Positions 5,651-12,999 of a DNA stretch of 13,767 nt are shown here, piece after piece. The notes below the pieces were generated by a model. It did not search any database. It was not told where the DNA came from and worked only from the letters and a program-made list of their open reading frames with translations. A program made the translations under genes and the position numbers. The DNA comes from CAZFAT01 sp964517075 (GTDB taxonomy: Bacteria > Acidobacteriota > Vicinamibacteria > Vicinamibacterales > SCN-69-37). Where the stretch lies: assembly GCA_964517075.1 (NCBI GenBank), contig CAZFAT010000041.1, positions 1 to 13,767 on the forward strand, read 5' to 3'. Position 1 is the first letter of the stretch; each line of letters starts with the position of its first letter.

Positions 5651-7432
5651 TCACCGCCCCGCCACGCGGATGTCGATCGACGTCTTCTCGCCCAGCCCGA
5701 GGGTGACGGGCACGGACTGCGGCAGGAGGGCGTCGAGCGCGGCGACATCCTGCAGATCGCGCGCGACGAGGTCGGTCGTCGCGGCCAGCCGGTAGTCGCC
5801 GGGCGGGAGACCGCGGAATACGAAGCGCCCGCTCCCGTCGGGACGTGTGCTGGCAATCCGCCGCGACAGCGGCAGCCAGTGCGCGCGATCGGCGGAGACC
5901 ACGACGACGAAGTAGTCGGTGGACGGGCGGCCGGCCGGGTCCACGAGCGAGCCCGACAGCTCGGACGGCCGATCGCTGAACGTCACGACGAACGACGGGT
6001 CGTCACCGGCCCGGATCTCGACGGGCCGGTCCGTCACGTCGCGGCCATCCATCGTCACCGACTTCAGCGTCCAGACGTTGGGTGTCCCGCCGATGATGCT
6101 CGCCGCCAGCCGGAAGCTGGCCGGAAACACGCCTTCCTGCGCGAAGGTCCCGGTCGCATCGGGGGTCACGTTCTGCAGGGTCGCCCAGGTCCCGGGCGTC
6201 ATGCCCTGCAGGCCGACGCGCACACTCGACCAGGGCGGCGGCGTGGCGGTTCCTTCGAACAACACGCGCCCGGTGGCGGTCATCCCCGGCTGCAGGTCGA
6301 GCGCCACCGTGATCGGTTCGGCCCCGTCGAGCGTCACGTCGCGGGCCGCCGACAGCGCGGGCCGGTCGGCCGTCGCCTGCGCCTGCACCATCACGCGGTA
6401 GTCTCCGGGGCCGAGGCTCTGCGATTCGTAGCGGCCGTCGGCGGGCACCCCCGAGACGGTGGTCGTGTTCAACGCGGAGACCTTGCTCGTGCGCGCGAGC
6501 GTGAGGCGCGCGCCCTTGACCGCCCCCTCCGGTCCGGTGACGAGGACGACCAGATGCGACATCGGGCGGAATTGCATGTGCAGATCCACACCGCTCCGCT
6601 CCTCAGCGGCCGCCAGTTGCACGGTTGTCGCCGTCATCGGATCGATCGTTCCGGGATGGAAGACCTTGGCGTAGTTGTACGCCGCCGTCGTGGCGGGGCG
6701 GGAACTCGCGGCGCGCACGCCGGCCGTTGGATTCGACGCGGCCTGAAACGCCGCCTGTATTTCCGCGTCGGTCGGCACGCGCACGTTGCCCGACACACCG
6801 GAGTAGAACCAGGACGTGCCGACCGTGTACTCACCCGGCGTCAGGCCGTAGAACCGGAACTGCCCCCGGTCGTCGGTCGTGGTGGCCACGCCGCCCGTCG
6901 ACGGGGAATCGAGGATGCGCTCGCCCGAGAGCGCGGTCCGCACCTCCCACGGCTGCACTGGCACGCCGGGCATGGGCTGGCCCTGCTCATCGAAGACCGT
7001 GCCCGTGATGACACCGCCGCGCGCGAGCGTGATGGCGATGTCGCTCACCTGCTCGCCGTCATCCACGAACACGCCGGCGCCGGGACGGTTCGGGCGCAGC
7101 GCGCCGTACGACGCAGACGGATAGGCGGGCTTGGAGGCCGTCACCGTGAAACGGCCGGACGGCAAATCCGCGAAGACGAACCGTCCCTCGTCGTCCGTCA
7201 GCGCGCTGCGCTGGAGGCGCATGTCGCCGCTGATCGCCACCATGGCGCGCCGCAGCGGCCGCCCGGCTCCATCACGCACGATCCCGCTGATGCCGCCGGT
7301 GCCCGACGGCACCGGCGCGGGCACGGGGGTGTCGCGAGGCGGCGCCTGCGGCGCCTGCGGCGTGACCTGCGTCTGGGCCGTACCCGCGGTGATGGCGCAC
7401 ACACAGGCCAGCGCGGTGAGGGCCAGTCTCAT
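5651..7432 (-). CDS. Secreted carboxypeptidase-regulatory-like repeat protein B
   Basis: 593 aa from the ATG at 7432, with acctc (GAGGT on the mRNA) at 7440-7444, seven bases upstream. Longer in-frame starts would run into the upstream gene and were rejected. A Sec signal is visible (MRLALTALACVCAITAG), then a Pro/Gln-rich linker and several beta-sandwich repeats of the CarboxypepD_reg type, each with the signature 'G.V.D..G.PL..A.V....' and 'TDDEGRFVFADLPSGRFTV' or 'DGSGRFVFRGLPPGDYRL'. No enzymatic domain is visible. Such proteins are usually periplasmic or outer-surface and may bind polysaccharide or act as assembly modules; the ligand is unknown. The ATG overlaps the upstream stop (ATGA), so it is coupled to its paralog. 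Confidence 0.85.
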   Translation of the reverse strand: MRLALTALACVCAITAGTAQTQVTPQAPQAPPRDTPVPAPVPSGTGGISGIVRDGAGRPLRRAMVAISGDMRLQRSALTDDEGRFVFADLPSGRFTVTASKPAYPSASYGALRPNRPGAGVFVDDGEQVSDIAITLARGGVITGTVFDEQGQPMPGVPVQPWEVRTALSGERILDSPSTGGVATTTDDRGQFRFYGLTPGEYTVGTSWFYSGVSGNVRVPTDAEIQAAFQAASNPTAGVRAASSRPATTAAYNYAKVFHPGTIDPMTATTVQLAAAEERSGVDLHMQFRPMSHLVVLVTGPEGAVKGARLTLARTSKVSALNTTTVSGVPADGRYESQSLGPGDYRVMVQAQATADRPALSAARDVTLDGAEPITVALDLQPGMTATGRVLFEGTATPPPWSSVRVGLQGMTPGTWATLQNVTPDATGTFAQEGVFPASFRLAASIIGGTPNVWTLKSVTMDGRDVTDRPVEIRAGDDPSFVVTFSDRPSELSGSLVDPAGRPSTDYFVVVVSADRAHWLPLSRRIASTRPDGSGRFVFRGLPPGDYRLAATTDLVARDLQDVAALDALLPQSVPVTLGLGEKTSIDIRVAGR

Positions 7433-9360
7433 GGGAGCGACCTCGTGCGCAGCGGCTGCGTGACGGACTGGCCCGCGCGAACGGTGATCCGATCCGCCAG
7501 CGCGGCGGCGCGCTTGAGGAACGCCGGGTTCTGCCAGTCGACGAGCTGCGGCTCGGGCAAGGCAATCAGCAGGTAGTCCCCGTCCGGCGGCGCGGGCATT
7601 GAATACGACCCGCCGGCGACCGGCGCGACGCGCAACCGGCGCGTGGACTGCCCGTAATCCACCCAGCGCGCCGGGTCGGACGGAAAGAGCAGCACCGAGA
7701 CGTCGTCGTCCACCTTGCCGGTCGATGCCTGCACGCTGCCCGCGAGTCGCGCGACCTGATCCGTCAACGTGATCACCACGTCGCCGCGATCCCGATCGAG
7801 GACGAGCGGCGTGTCGGCAACGTCGCGCCCCTCGGCGGTGATGCTCTTCAGGTGCCACCCGGGCGGCGGCGTCGTGAGGCGGATCACGTAGCGGCCGGGC
7901 CACACGCTCGGCAACACGAACCGGCCGACGTCCTCAACCCGTCCGCCGGTCGTCATTTCGCGGCTGCCCGCGGCCCGAAACACCTGGCCGCCCGCCGGAT
8001 CGATCGACACCCACAGCGCGCGCCACTCGGCAGCGGTCGGCCGCCTCGCCGCGCCCTCGAACTCGACACGGCCGCTCACGCGGGCGCCCGGCGCCAGCTC
8101 CAGCCTCACGCCGCGCACGCCGCGATCCGCGACGGTCACGGGCGCGTCCGCGTGGAGCAGCGGCTCGGTGGGCGCGGCCGGATAGCCGTCCGTGGGTTTC
8201 TCGAGGATGGTGCAGAGATAGCTGATGGCGCCGGTCCCGCCGCAAATGCCGAAGCGCGATCCTTCGCCCGGGCCCGGCGTGCGCACGATCCGCGCGATGT
8301 ACTGCCCCGCGGGCACGCCGTAGAACGTGAAACCCCCGGCCGCGTTGGTCACGGCCGTGGAGACATCGAACAGCGGATGCACCGCCGAGTCCGCGGGCAC
8401 GAGATGCACGGCGTGATGGCCGGCCGCCATGCCCTCGGGCATCACGATCGATCCGGCCACCGTGAAGGTCGGCACGGCCCGCATGACGATGTCCACGCTC
8501 GGGCGCTCGCGGCCGGCCACGGCGTCCACGACGGTTGCCCGGTCGATCGCGGTCGCTGACGGGAAATACGTCGTGGGATAGGTGTGCCACGGGCCGTCGG
8601 CAGTGGGTGGCCGCGGCAGGATGACGATCGACGTCACGAGCGATCCGCCGCCGACGGGCATCTGCGCGGCGCTGAACGTCATCGGCGCCGCGCCCATCGG
8701 CGACATCGTCTGGTAGTAGGTGGCGGGTAGACCCGCCGGTCCGCGCAGCGATGCTGGCTCGGAGGTGACGGCGGTCGGCACGACGACGAGATACGACCCG
8801 GGGATGAGCTGCGAGAAGCGGTACTGGCCACGGTCGTCGGTCAGCTCACGGCTGTCGAACGTCCACTGCCGCCGCCCGGCGGCGAAGCCGCCCTGAAAGA
8901 TCCGCACATCGACGCCGACCAGCGGCTCGTCGGCGTCATCGCTGACCCGGCCGGCGATCACGCCGTAGCGCCACAGGGGAATCGCGATGTCCGCGGGCGG
9001 CTGGCCGTCGCGAACGTCGACGGGCTGCGACGGTCCCGCCGGACGCGTGCGTCCCGACGCGCCCTCCATCCAGCCGGGCTTGGCCGCCGTGAGCGTGAAG
9101 GCGCCCGCACCGAGACCGCCGAAGAAGAATCGTCCCCGGGCGTCGGTCAGCACGCGCTGGCTGGACGCACGCCCCGTCGCGTTGGCGATGGACATCGACA
9201 CGACGGCGCTGGCGATGGGCGTCCCAGTGTCGGCGTCGATCACCCGCCCGATGAGGAGGTTGGATCCGGAGGGAATGGCGGGGCTGGGCGGGCCCTGGGC
9301 GACGAGCGTGGCCGAGACGAGAACCGCCGCCGCCAACGGGTGCCAGCCACGCCGTGTCAT
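7429..9360 (-). CDS. Secreted carboxypeptidase-regulatory-like repeat protein A
   Basis: 643 aa from the ATG at 9360, chosen because the signal peptide starts there (MTRRGWHPLAAAVLVSATLVAQG). The extension to 9543 would cover the divergent galM start. At least three CarboxypepD_reg-like repeats are visible: 'LIGRVIDADTGTPIASAVV...TDARGRFFFGGL', 'VIAGRVSDDADEPLVGVDV...TDDRGQYRFSQL' and 'FTVAGSIVMPEG...TNAAGGFTFYGVPAGQY'. A C-terminal part carries 'WHLKSITAEGRDVADTP', closely matched by 'WTLKSVTMDGRDVTDRP' in protein B, so the two are paralogs. The family is usually non-catalytic and extracytoplasmic. The gene precedes protein B in one transcript, and its stop lies within the 4-bp ATGA overlap. 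No clear ribosome binding site is seen at its own start. Confidence 0.86.
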   Translation of the reverse strand: MTRRGWHPLAAAVLVSATLVAQGPPSPAIPSGSNLLIGRVIDADTGTPIASAVVSMSIANATGRASSQRVLTDARGRFFFGGLGAGAFTLTAAKPGWMEGASGRTRPAGPSQPVDVRDGQPPADIAIPLWRYGVIAGRVSDDADEPLVGVDVRIFQGGFAAGRRQWTFDSRELTDDRGQYRFSQLIPGSYLVVVPTAVTSEPASLRGPAGLPATYYQTMSPMGAAPMTFSAAQMPVGGGSLVTSIVILPRPPTADGPWHTYPTTYFPSATAIDRATVVDAVAGRERPSVDIVMRAVPTFTVAGSIVMPEGMAAGHHAVHLVPADSAVHPLFDVSTAVTNAAGGFTFYGVPAGQYIARIVRTPGPGEGSRFGICGGTGAISYLCTILEKPTDGYPAAPTEPLLHADAPVTVADRGVRGVRLELAPGARVSGRVEFEGAARRPTAAEWRALWVSIDPAGGQVFRAAGSREMTTGGRVEDVGRFVLPSVWPGRYVIRLTTPPPGWHLKSITAEGRDVADTPLVLDRDRGDVVITLTDQVARLAGSVQASTGKVDDDVSVLLFPSDPARWVDYGQSTRRLRVAPVAGGSYSMPAPPDGDYLLIALPEPQLVDWQNPAFLKRAAALADRITVRAGQSVTQPLRTRSLP

Positions 9361-9426
9361 GCGCCCTATTGGACACCAAATCGCCTGGAATGGAGCAGGT
9401 GGTGTATTTTGGCGCCGGCGTCCGAC
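9361..9426. promoter_or_regulatory. 66-bp divergent intergenic region
   Basis: This is the only space for promoters of both the minus-strand repeat-protein pair and galM. An AT-richer stretch GTGTATTTT at 9402-9410 could be a -10 for galM, but no -35 fits at 16-18 bp. No promoter is convincing on the other strand. Confidence 0.3.
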
Positions 9427-10491
9427 ATGACTGCCAGCGGGTTCCTCTCGTCTGCGCCCTTCGGACGGCTGCCCGACGGTCGAGACGTCACCGTGATCAC
9501 GCTGAGAAACCGGCGCGGTTTCGAGACGGCGATCAGCACCCACGGCGGCACGCTGCTCGCGCTGCGGGTGCCGGATCGGTCAGGAGGCCACGCGGACGTG
9601 GTACTCGGCACCGCGGGCGTCAACAGACCCACGAAGTGGCCGTACTTCGGCACCATCATCGGCCGCTACGCGAACCGCATCGCCTTCGGCCGGTTCACGC
9701 TCGACGGCCGCGAGCACGCCGTCACGACCAACAACGGCGCGCATCACCTGCACGGCGGGACGGTCGGGTGGGACCAGGCGGTGTGGGACGCCGAACCGTT
9801 CGAGGAGGCCGGCCACCGTGGCGTGCGGCTCTCTCACACGAGTCCGGACCGCGATCAGGGATTCCCTGGCACCGTCCGCGCCGTGGCCACCTACACGCTG
9901 GACGACGGGAATGCGCTGACGCTGGATCTGGCGGCCACCACGGACCAGCCGACGGTCATCAACCTGACGCAGCACAACTACTTCAACCTGTCGCCCGCCG
10001 AGTCGCCGGACATCCTCGCGCACGAGCTGACGGTGGACGCGGACTTCTTCACGCCCACCGACGCGACCGCGATTCCACTCGGCGCCCACGCGCCCGTGGC
10101 CGGCACGCCGTTCGACTTCCGACAGCCGCACGCGATTGGCGCACGCATCGCCGAGGCACACGAACAGCTCGTGAATGGACGCGGCTACGACCACAACTTC
10201 GTCGTGCGGCGCACCGGGCCCGGCCTCGTCCGCGCGGCGCGCCTCGCCGACCCGCGGTCCGGCCGCGCGCTCGAGGTCTGGACCACCGAACCCGGGCTGC
10301 AGGTCTACAGCGGGAACTATCTGGACGGTTCTCTCATCGGCAAACAGGGCCGGCCCTACGGCCACCGCGCCGGCCGCTCGCGCGGGGCGCAGCACTTCCC
10401 CGACTCGCCCAACCGTCCCGACTTCCCCACTACGACCCTCCGTCCCGGCGACGACTGGCGCTCGACGACGCGGTGGGTGATTGAGACATAG
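9427..10491 (+). CDS. galM: Aldose 1-epimerase (mutarotase), catalytic Glu apparently missing
   Basis: 354 aa from the ATG at 9427; an earlier in-frame start (9340) gives a non-homologous lead and overlaps the divergent gene. GalM interconverts alpha and beta anomers of aldoses for sugar catabolism. Recognised motifs: GRYANRIAFGRF (79-90, substrate Arg), HHLHGG (106-111), TQHNYFNL (181-188, His183 as catalytic acid), YDHNF (254-258), TTEPGLQVYSGNY, and QHFPDSPN (322-329). No signal peptide is visible, so it is cytoplasmic. Odd point: family members read 'AG-x-x-L-E-T-QHFPDSPN', with that Glu as catalytic base (Glu304 in Lactococcus, Glu307 in human GALM). Here residues 315-322 read AGRSRGAQ with no Glu. 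It may be inactive, or the stretch may be locally frameshifted. Family call certain; activity doubtful. Confidence 0.92.
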   Translation: MTASGFLSSAPFGRLPDGRDVTVITLRNRRGFETAISTHGGTLLALRVPDRSGGHADVVLGTAGVNRPTKWPYFGTIIGRYANRIAFGRFTLDGREHAVTTNNGAHHLHGGTVGWDQAVWDAEPFEEAGHRGVRLSHTSPDRDQGFPGTVRAVATYTLDDGNALTLDLAATTDQPTVINLTQHNYFNLSPAESPDILAHELTVDADFFTPTDATAIPLGAHAPVAGTPFDFRQPHAIGARIAEAHEQLVNGRGYDHNFVVRRTGPGLVRAARLADPRSGRALEVWTTEPGLQVYSGNYLDGSLIGKQGRPYGHRAGRSRGAQHFPDSPNRPDFPTTTLRPGDDWRSTTRWVIET

Positions 10492-10617
10492 AGGCGCCCG
10501 CGCCCGGGGTGACGTCGCTCCATTTCAGCATGCCGACTGCGCCGCTCGCGCCGCGACGCTCTGGACGGCGAGCGTTCAAGGCAGCGCCTGCGGTACGCTG
10601 GTCGGGACCGGGTTGAT
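10492..10617. other. Intergenic region with a copy of the repeat-element core
   Basis: Positions 10500-10517 match 877-894, the end of the 874-1172 element, at 17 of 18 bases, including CGGGGTGACGTCG. GCCGACTG follows within 15 bp of that match, as it does within 8 bp in the element. No inverted partner is seen nearby, so this is a solo end or a decayed copy. No promoter for the gene at 10618 was recognised. Confidence 0.5.
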
Positions 10618-11208
10618 ATGGCCACCACTCGCGCGACGAGACACGCCGGGGATCCGCCGCCGCCACACGGCGAGCGCATCGAAATCCGCGTGGGCGAGCT
10701 GACGCAGCTCTTCAACAGCATCGACCCCTCGCCCTTCCGCCAGAAGGACCTCGACCCCAACGCCGAGGAGTTCATCGTCGGCTGGGCGCGCGAGGCGCGG
10801 CACGACGGGCCGCTCGCGCTGCTCGTCTATGTGGACCGGCCGGGCGGGCCCGAGGACGCCGACAACCTGCGCGAGGCCGTGCACGAGTTCTTCCGCCAGC
10901 GCGCGTGGGTCACTCGTCAGAAACTGCGGCAGCTCTTTCGCGTCGGGCGGACCAGCCTGGCGATCGGCCTCGCGTTTCTGGCCGTGTCCGTCGGCCTGGG
11001 CCGCGCCCTCGAGCAGGTCCTCGCCGAACAGCGCCTCGGCGGGATCCTGCGCGAGAGCCTGATCATCGGCGGCTGGGTCGCGATGTGGCGGCCGCTCGAG
11101 ATTTTCCTGTACGACTGGTGGCCGATCCGCGCCGAAGCCCGCCTCTACGACCGGCTGAGCACGATGCCGGTGGACATCGCCCCCATCGCGAGCGACGGCT
11201 CTCATTGA
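10618..11208 (+). CDS. Membrane protein of unknown function (196 aa)
   Basis: Continuous frame from the ATG at 10618 with coding-like third positions. Residues 1-20 are polar and basic. Residues 20-95 form a soluble domain with a conserved-looking 'IEIRVGELTQLFNSIDPSPF' and 'LDPNAEEFIVGWARE'. Two hydrophobic segments follow at about 112-128 and 147-168, separated by a short amphipathic stretch, then a C-terminal tail with 'YDWWPIRAEARLYDRLS'. The layout suggests two inner-membrane helices with most of the soluble part cytoplasmic. I recall similar hypothetical proteins but no function. There is no enzymatic motif. No ribosome binding site is clear. It stands alone on its strand between galM and the convergent CBS-domain gene. 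Confidence 0.82.
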   Translation: MATTRATRHAGDPPPPHGERIEIRVGELTQLFNSIDPSPFRQKDLDPNAEEFIVGWAREARHDGPLALLVYVDRPGGPEDADNLREAVHEFFRQRAWVTRQKLRQLFRVGRTSLAIGLAFLAVSVGLGRALEQVLAEQRLGGILRESLIIGGWVAMWRPLEIFLYDWWPIRAEARLYDRLSTMPVDIAPIASDGSH

Positions 11209-11221
11209 CGACGACGGCCGG

Positions 11222-11509
11222 GTGACCAATGAGTCGACGGCGGAGTTCCTGCAGCGCTACCTCGTGGAGCTGCACGCGTTCATCGCGCGCGTCTACCTCG
11301 TGCTCCCGAGGAACGGCTGGCTCAGACGCTCGTCTCCCGGTCGGCCCGGCCGTCGGTCCCGATCCGATCAGGCCGGCAAGGCCCGCGACTGCGGCTGGGT
11401 CTGGCTTTGCTGGGCCTGCGCCTTGCCCGCGCGCCCGGTCGTGAATCTCGGCTCCCCGACCGCCGCCATCGTCTCGACCACCTCGCGGTCGACGTTGGAC
11501 CGGCGCTGA
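11222..11509 (+). pseudogene. Doubtful ORF; coding-like first third, antisense overlap after
   Basis: From a GTG at 11222 the first ~33 codons (STAEFLQRYLVELHAFIARVY...) have strongly G/C third positions and a sensible amphipathic composition. After about 11325 the frame becomes Arg/Ser/Pro-rich and runs antisense over the 3' end of the CBS gene. It begins 13 bp after the upstream gene's stop. It may be a decayed or truncated gene fragment, a very short coupled peptide, or chance. No ribosome binding site and no recognised family. Confidence 0.22.
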
Positions 11510-11883
11510 TCGGCCGCGGCGCGCGTGACGTCGTTCAGACTGACAATGCCCGCCGGCCGGCCGTCGTTGTCGATGACCGGAATGCGTCGCACCTGCCCTT
11601 CGCGCATCAACTGCCCGGCAATCTCCAGTGAATCGTCCACGTGGCAGACCAGCACGTGCGCGGCCATCACCGACGTGACGGGAATCTCCTGGATCGGCCT
11701 GCCCTGCGTGTAGGCGGCCATGCAGATGTCGCGGTCGGTGACAATCCCGCGGAGCCGGCCGTCTCGGTCGACGACGGGGATCGACCCGCAATCGTGCTCC
11801 CACATGGCGCGCGCGACGTCGTTCAATTGGGATGCATCGGAACAGGTCACGACGGGAAATGACATGATTTCTCTGACTCGCAT
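11368..11883 (-). CDS. Two-CBS-domain protein
   Basis: 171 aa from the ATG at 11883, with AAGGA on the mRNA seven bases upstream, which fixes this start over a longer one at 11961. Two tandem CBS motifs fill the protein. The first runs about residues 1-58 (MRVREIMSFPVVTCSDAS...GSIPVVDRDGRLRGIVTDRDI). The second runs about 70-122 (VTSVMAAHVLVCHVDDSLE...RRIPVIDNDGRPAGIVSLNDV). The GIVTDRD stretch is typical of adenosyl-ligand (AMP/ATP/SAM) contacts. Such stand-alone pairs act as soluble energy or nucleotide sensors; the partner is unknown. After a helical segment the C-terminus is a Gln/Ala-rich tail without homology (KAQAQQSQTQPQSRALPA). No terminator is seen downstream; the gene is convergent with the one at 10618. 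Confidence 0.92.
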   Translation of the reverse strand: MRVREIMSFPVVTCSDASQLNDVARAMWEHDCGSIPVVDRDGRLRGIVTDRDICMAAYTQGRPIQEIPVTSVMAAHVLVCHVDDSLEIAGQLMREGQVRRIPVIDNDGRPAGIVSLNDVTRAAADQRRSNVDREVVETMAAVGEPRFTTGRAGKAQAQQSQTQPQSRALPA

Positions 11884-12299
11884 GGTGTGTCCTTTCGTCG
11901 CCTTCGGGAGCCCGGGAGGGACGCGCGAGGTGAAGGCGCAGCAGACCGAGAGTGCTTGCAAGTCGCGAACCCTCCGCGGGACCGGCGTTCACGCGACGAT
12001 GCCACTCGCGTGCTGAGAAGAACGGCGGCGCGTTGACCAGAGTGGGCAAGGCGCGCGTCACCATTCGTCACGTCGCGACCATCGGCGTTGACAATACTCA
12101 GTTGAGTGAACGGGAGAAACACACTCTCGCGAGACGCCCAGGCGCTCGCCGATTACCTGCTCAACGACACGCCGCGCGACGGCGGTAGAGTCGCGGTCAG
12201 CGACTTTTCGGTTTCGGGGCTGCTTTCTTGATGCGTGCTCTGCTAGGTATGTGCCGACCACTACCCCAAGGTTCCAGGGTGGGAACGCCCCGACAAAAA
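11884..12299. other. Long intergenic stretch with a possible gene remnant
   Basis: No full gene is supported here. A TTGACA at 12088-12093 has no -10 at a usable distance. An ACTCA-GT-TGAGT inverted repeat overlaps it (12096-12107), and a short GTTCC...GGAAC inverted repeat lies at 12271-12286. Positions 12106-12231 hold a coding-like 41-codon frame listed separately. The upstream region of the CBS gene (12,000 down to 11,890) shows no convincing promoter. Confidence 0.5.
12106..12231 (+). pseudogene. Coding-like 41-codon fragment, possibly PIN-domain toxin remnant
   Basis: From a GTG at 12106 to a TGA at 12229-12231 the frame reads NTLSRDAQALADYLLN, then DTPRDGGRVAVSDFSVSGLLS. The balanced composition differs from noise frames around it. 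The 'VAVSDFS' phrase after an amphipathic helix resembles, from memory, a segment of PIN-domain toxins, which would then lack both ends. There is no ribosome binding site. It could be a remnant of a deleted gene or chance. Confidence 0.25.
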
Positions 12300-12334
12300 A
12301 ATCGCCCCCGGCCAGAGACTGACCGGGGGCGATT
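12295..12334 (-). terminator. Rho-independent terminator of the RNA-binding protein gene
   Basis: A perfect 12-bp stem (AATCGCCCCCGG at 12300-12311 with CCGGGGGCGATT at 12323-12334) encloses an 11-nt loop. On the minus strand it is followed by seven T (12301-12295, shared with the stem base). It begins 18 bp past the stop of the RRM gene. Confidence 0.93.
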
Positions 12335-12352
12335 CTCGTGTGTGCGGGGTGC

Positions 12353-12673
12353 TTACCAGCGCGGTTCGCGCCGGTTGCCGCGGCCGTAGCCGCCGCCGCC
12401 GCCCGCGCCGCCGCCCGAGAACTCGGGCTTGGGGCGCGCTTCGTTGACGGTGAGCGACCGGCCGTTGACCTGCTGGCCGTTGACCGCCGAGATGGCCGCC
12501 TGGGCCTCCTCGGACGTGCTCATCTCGACGAACGCGAATCCGCGGGCCCGGCCCGTCATCTTGTCGGTCGGGACGTGGACCGAGTCCACCGACCCGTAGG
12601 CCCCGAACATTGTGCGGATGGCGGTCTCGTCGGTTTCGTACGGCAGATTGCCGACATACAGTTTGCGACTCAT
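12353..12673 (-). CDS. RRM-type, glycine-rich RNA-binding protein
   Basis: 106 aa from the ATG at 12673, with AGGAG (plus-strand ctcct at 12682-12686) eight bases upstream. In-frame ATGs further up (12697, inside a palindrome, and 12739) lack a ribosome binding site. A single RNA recognition motif fills residues 3-82, with RNP2 LYVGNL at 5-10 and RNP1 RGFAFVEM at 44-51. A short Gly-rich tail (GGGAGGGGGYGRGNRREPRW) follows. Bacterial members bind single-stranded RNA in the cytoplasm, and several cyanobacterial ones are cold-induced. The leader holds two hairpins and a possible extended -10 far upstream, and a strong terminator follows, so it is a monocistronic unit that may be regulated after transcription. 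Confidence 0.93.
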   Translation of the reverse strand: MSRKLYVGNLPYETDETAIRTMFGAYGSVDSVHVPTDKMTGRARGFAFVEMSTSEEAQAAISAVNGQQVNGRSLTVNEARPKPEFSGGGAGGGGGYGRGNRREPRW

Positions 12674-12688
12674 GTGCTGTGCTCCTGG

Positions 12689-12706
12689 CGCGCTCATATG
12701 AGCGCG
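12689..12706 (-). promoter_or_regulatory. 18-bp perfect palindrome beside the RRM ribosome binding site
   Basis: CGCGCTCATATGAGCGCG is perfectly self-complementary and lies two bases upstream of the AGGAG of the RRM gene. On the mRNA it could form a stem next to the ribosome binding site; on DNA it could be a dimeric operator. The central CATATG would form only a weak loop. Confidence 0.6.
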
Positions 12707-12752
12707 GTCGCGCACCCGTTCATCGGGCCGCGAACTCAATGGGAAACTCTCC

Positions 12753-12771
12753 GAGGTGGACTATCCACCTC
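12753..12771 (-). promoter_or_regulatory. Perfect 8-bp hairpin in the RRM leader
   Basis: GAGGTGGA-CTA-TCCACCTC forms an 8-bp stem with a 3-nt loop, about 80 nt before the RRM start. No T tract follows, so it is not a simple attenuator. On the mRNA the stem includes GAGGTGGA, a Shine-Dalgarno-like sequence locked in the stem. Confidence 0.6.
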
Positions 12772-12863
12772 ACGCTTGACGGTCACGCGAGGAGCAGCGA
12801 AGCAGAAACGGCTGGATCGACTCTCGTAGCGGAACTTTGAGCAGGTAGAACTTCCGACGCCAC

Positions 12864-12872
12864 AGTATAGCA
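12864..12872 (-). promoter_or_regulatory. Possible extended -10 promoter of the RRM gene
   Basis: The minus strand reads TGCTATACT, an exact TGn extension followed by TATACT. No good -35 is found at 17 bp. If used, the transcript would carry a leader of roughly 185 nt that includes both hairpins. Confidence 0.35.
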
Positions 12873-12938
12873 CTCCAGGTTCATCGACGACTCGGGGTGT
12901 AGACTCCCGGCCATGGCCCACCCCGTCAGCGTGTCCGC

Positions 12939-12960
12939 GGGGGCAAAGCCCCCCGGAGAA
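12939..12960. repeat. 22-bp hairpin repeat, copy 1
   Basis: GGGGGCAAAGCCCCCC followed by GGAGAA. The same 22 bases occur at 13049-13070. The GC part folds into a tight stem with an AAA loop. No start codon follows this copy. Confidence 0.9.
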
Positions 12961-12981
12961 GTACGCCGCGGGGCCCCGGGG

Positions 12982-12999
12982 CCCCCGCGAGTGAGCGCG
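12982..12999. repeat. Dispersed repeat core, copy B
   Basis: CCCCCGCGAGTGAGCGCG matches 1056-1073 apart from one base and lies in the block between the two 22-bp hairpin repeats, so both ends of the window share a GC-rich intergenic repeat family. Confidence 0.55.

Noticed and set aside
5651..7903. Longer version of repeat protein B starting at 7903
   Set aside because: The extra N-terminus is a shadow of protein A; the start at 7432 gives a signal peptide and a ribosome binding site.
12088..12093. TTGACA as a plus-strand -35
   Set aside because: No acceptable -10 at 15-19 bp and no supported plus-strand gene follows.
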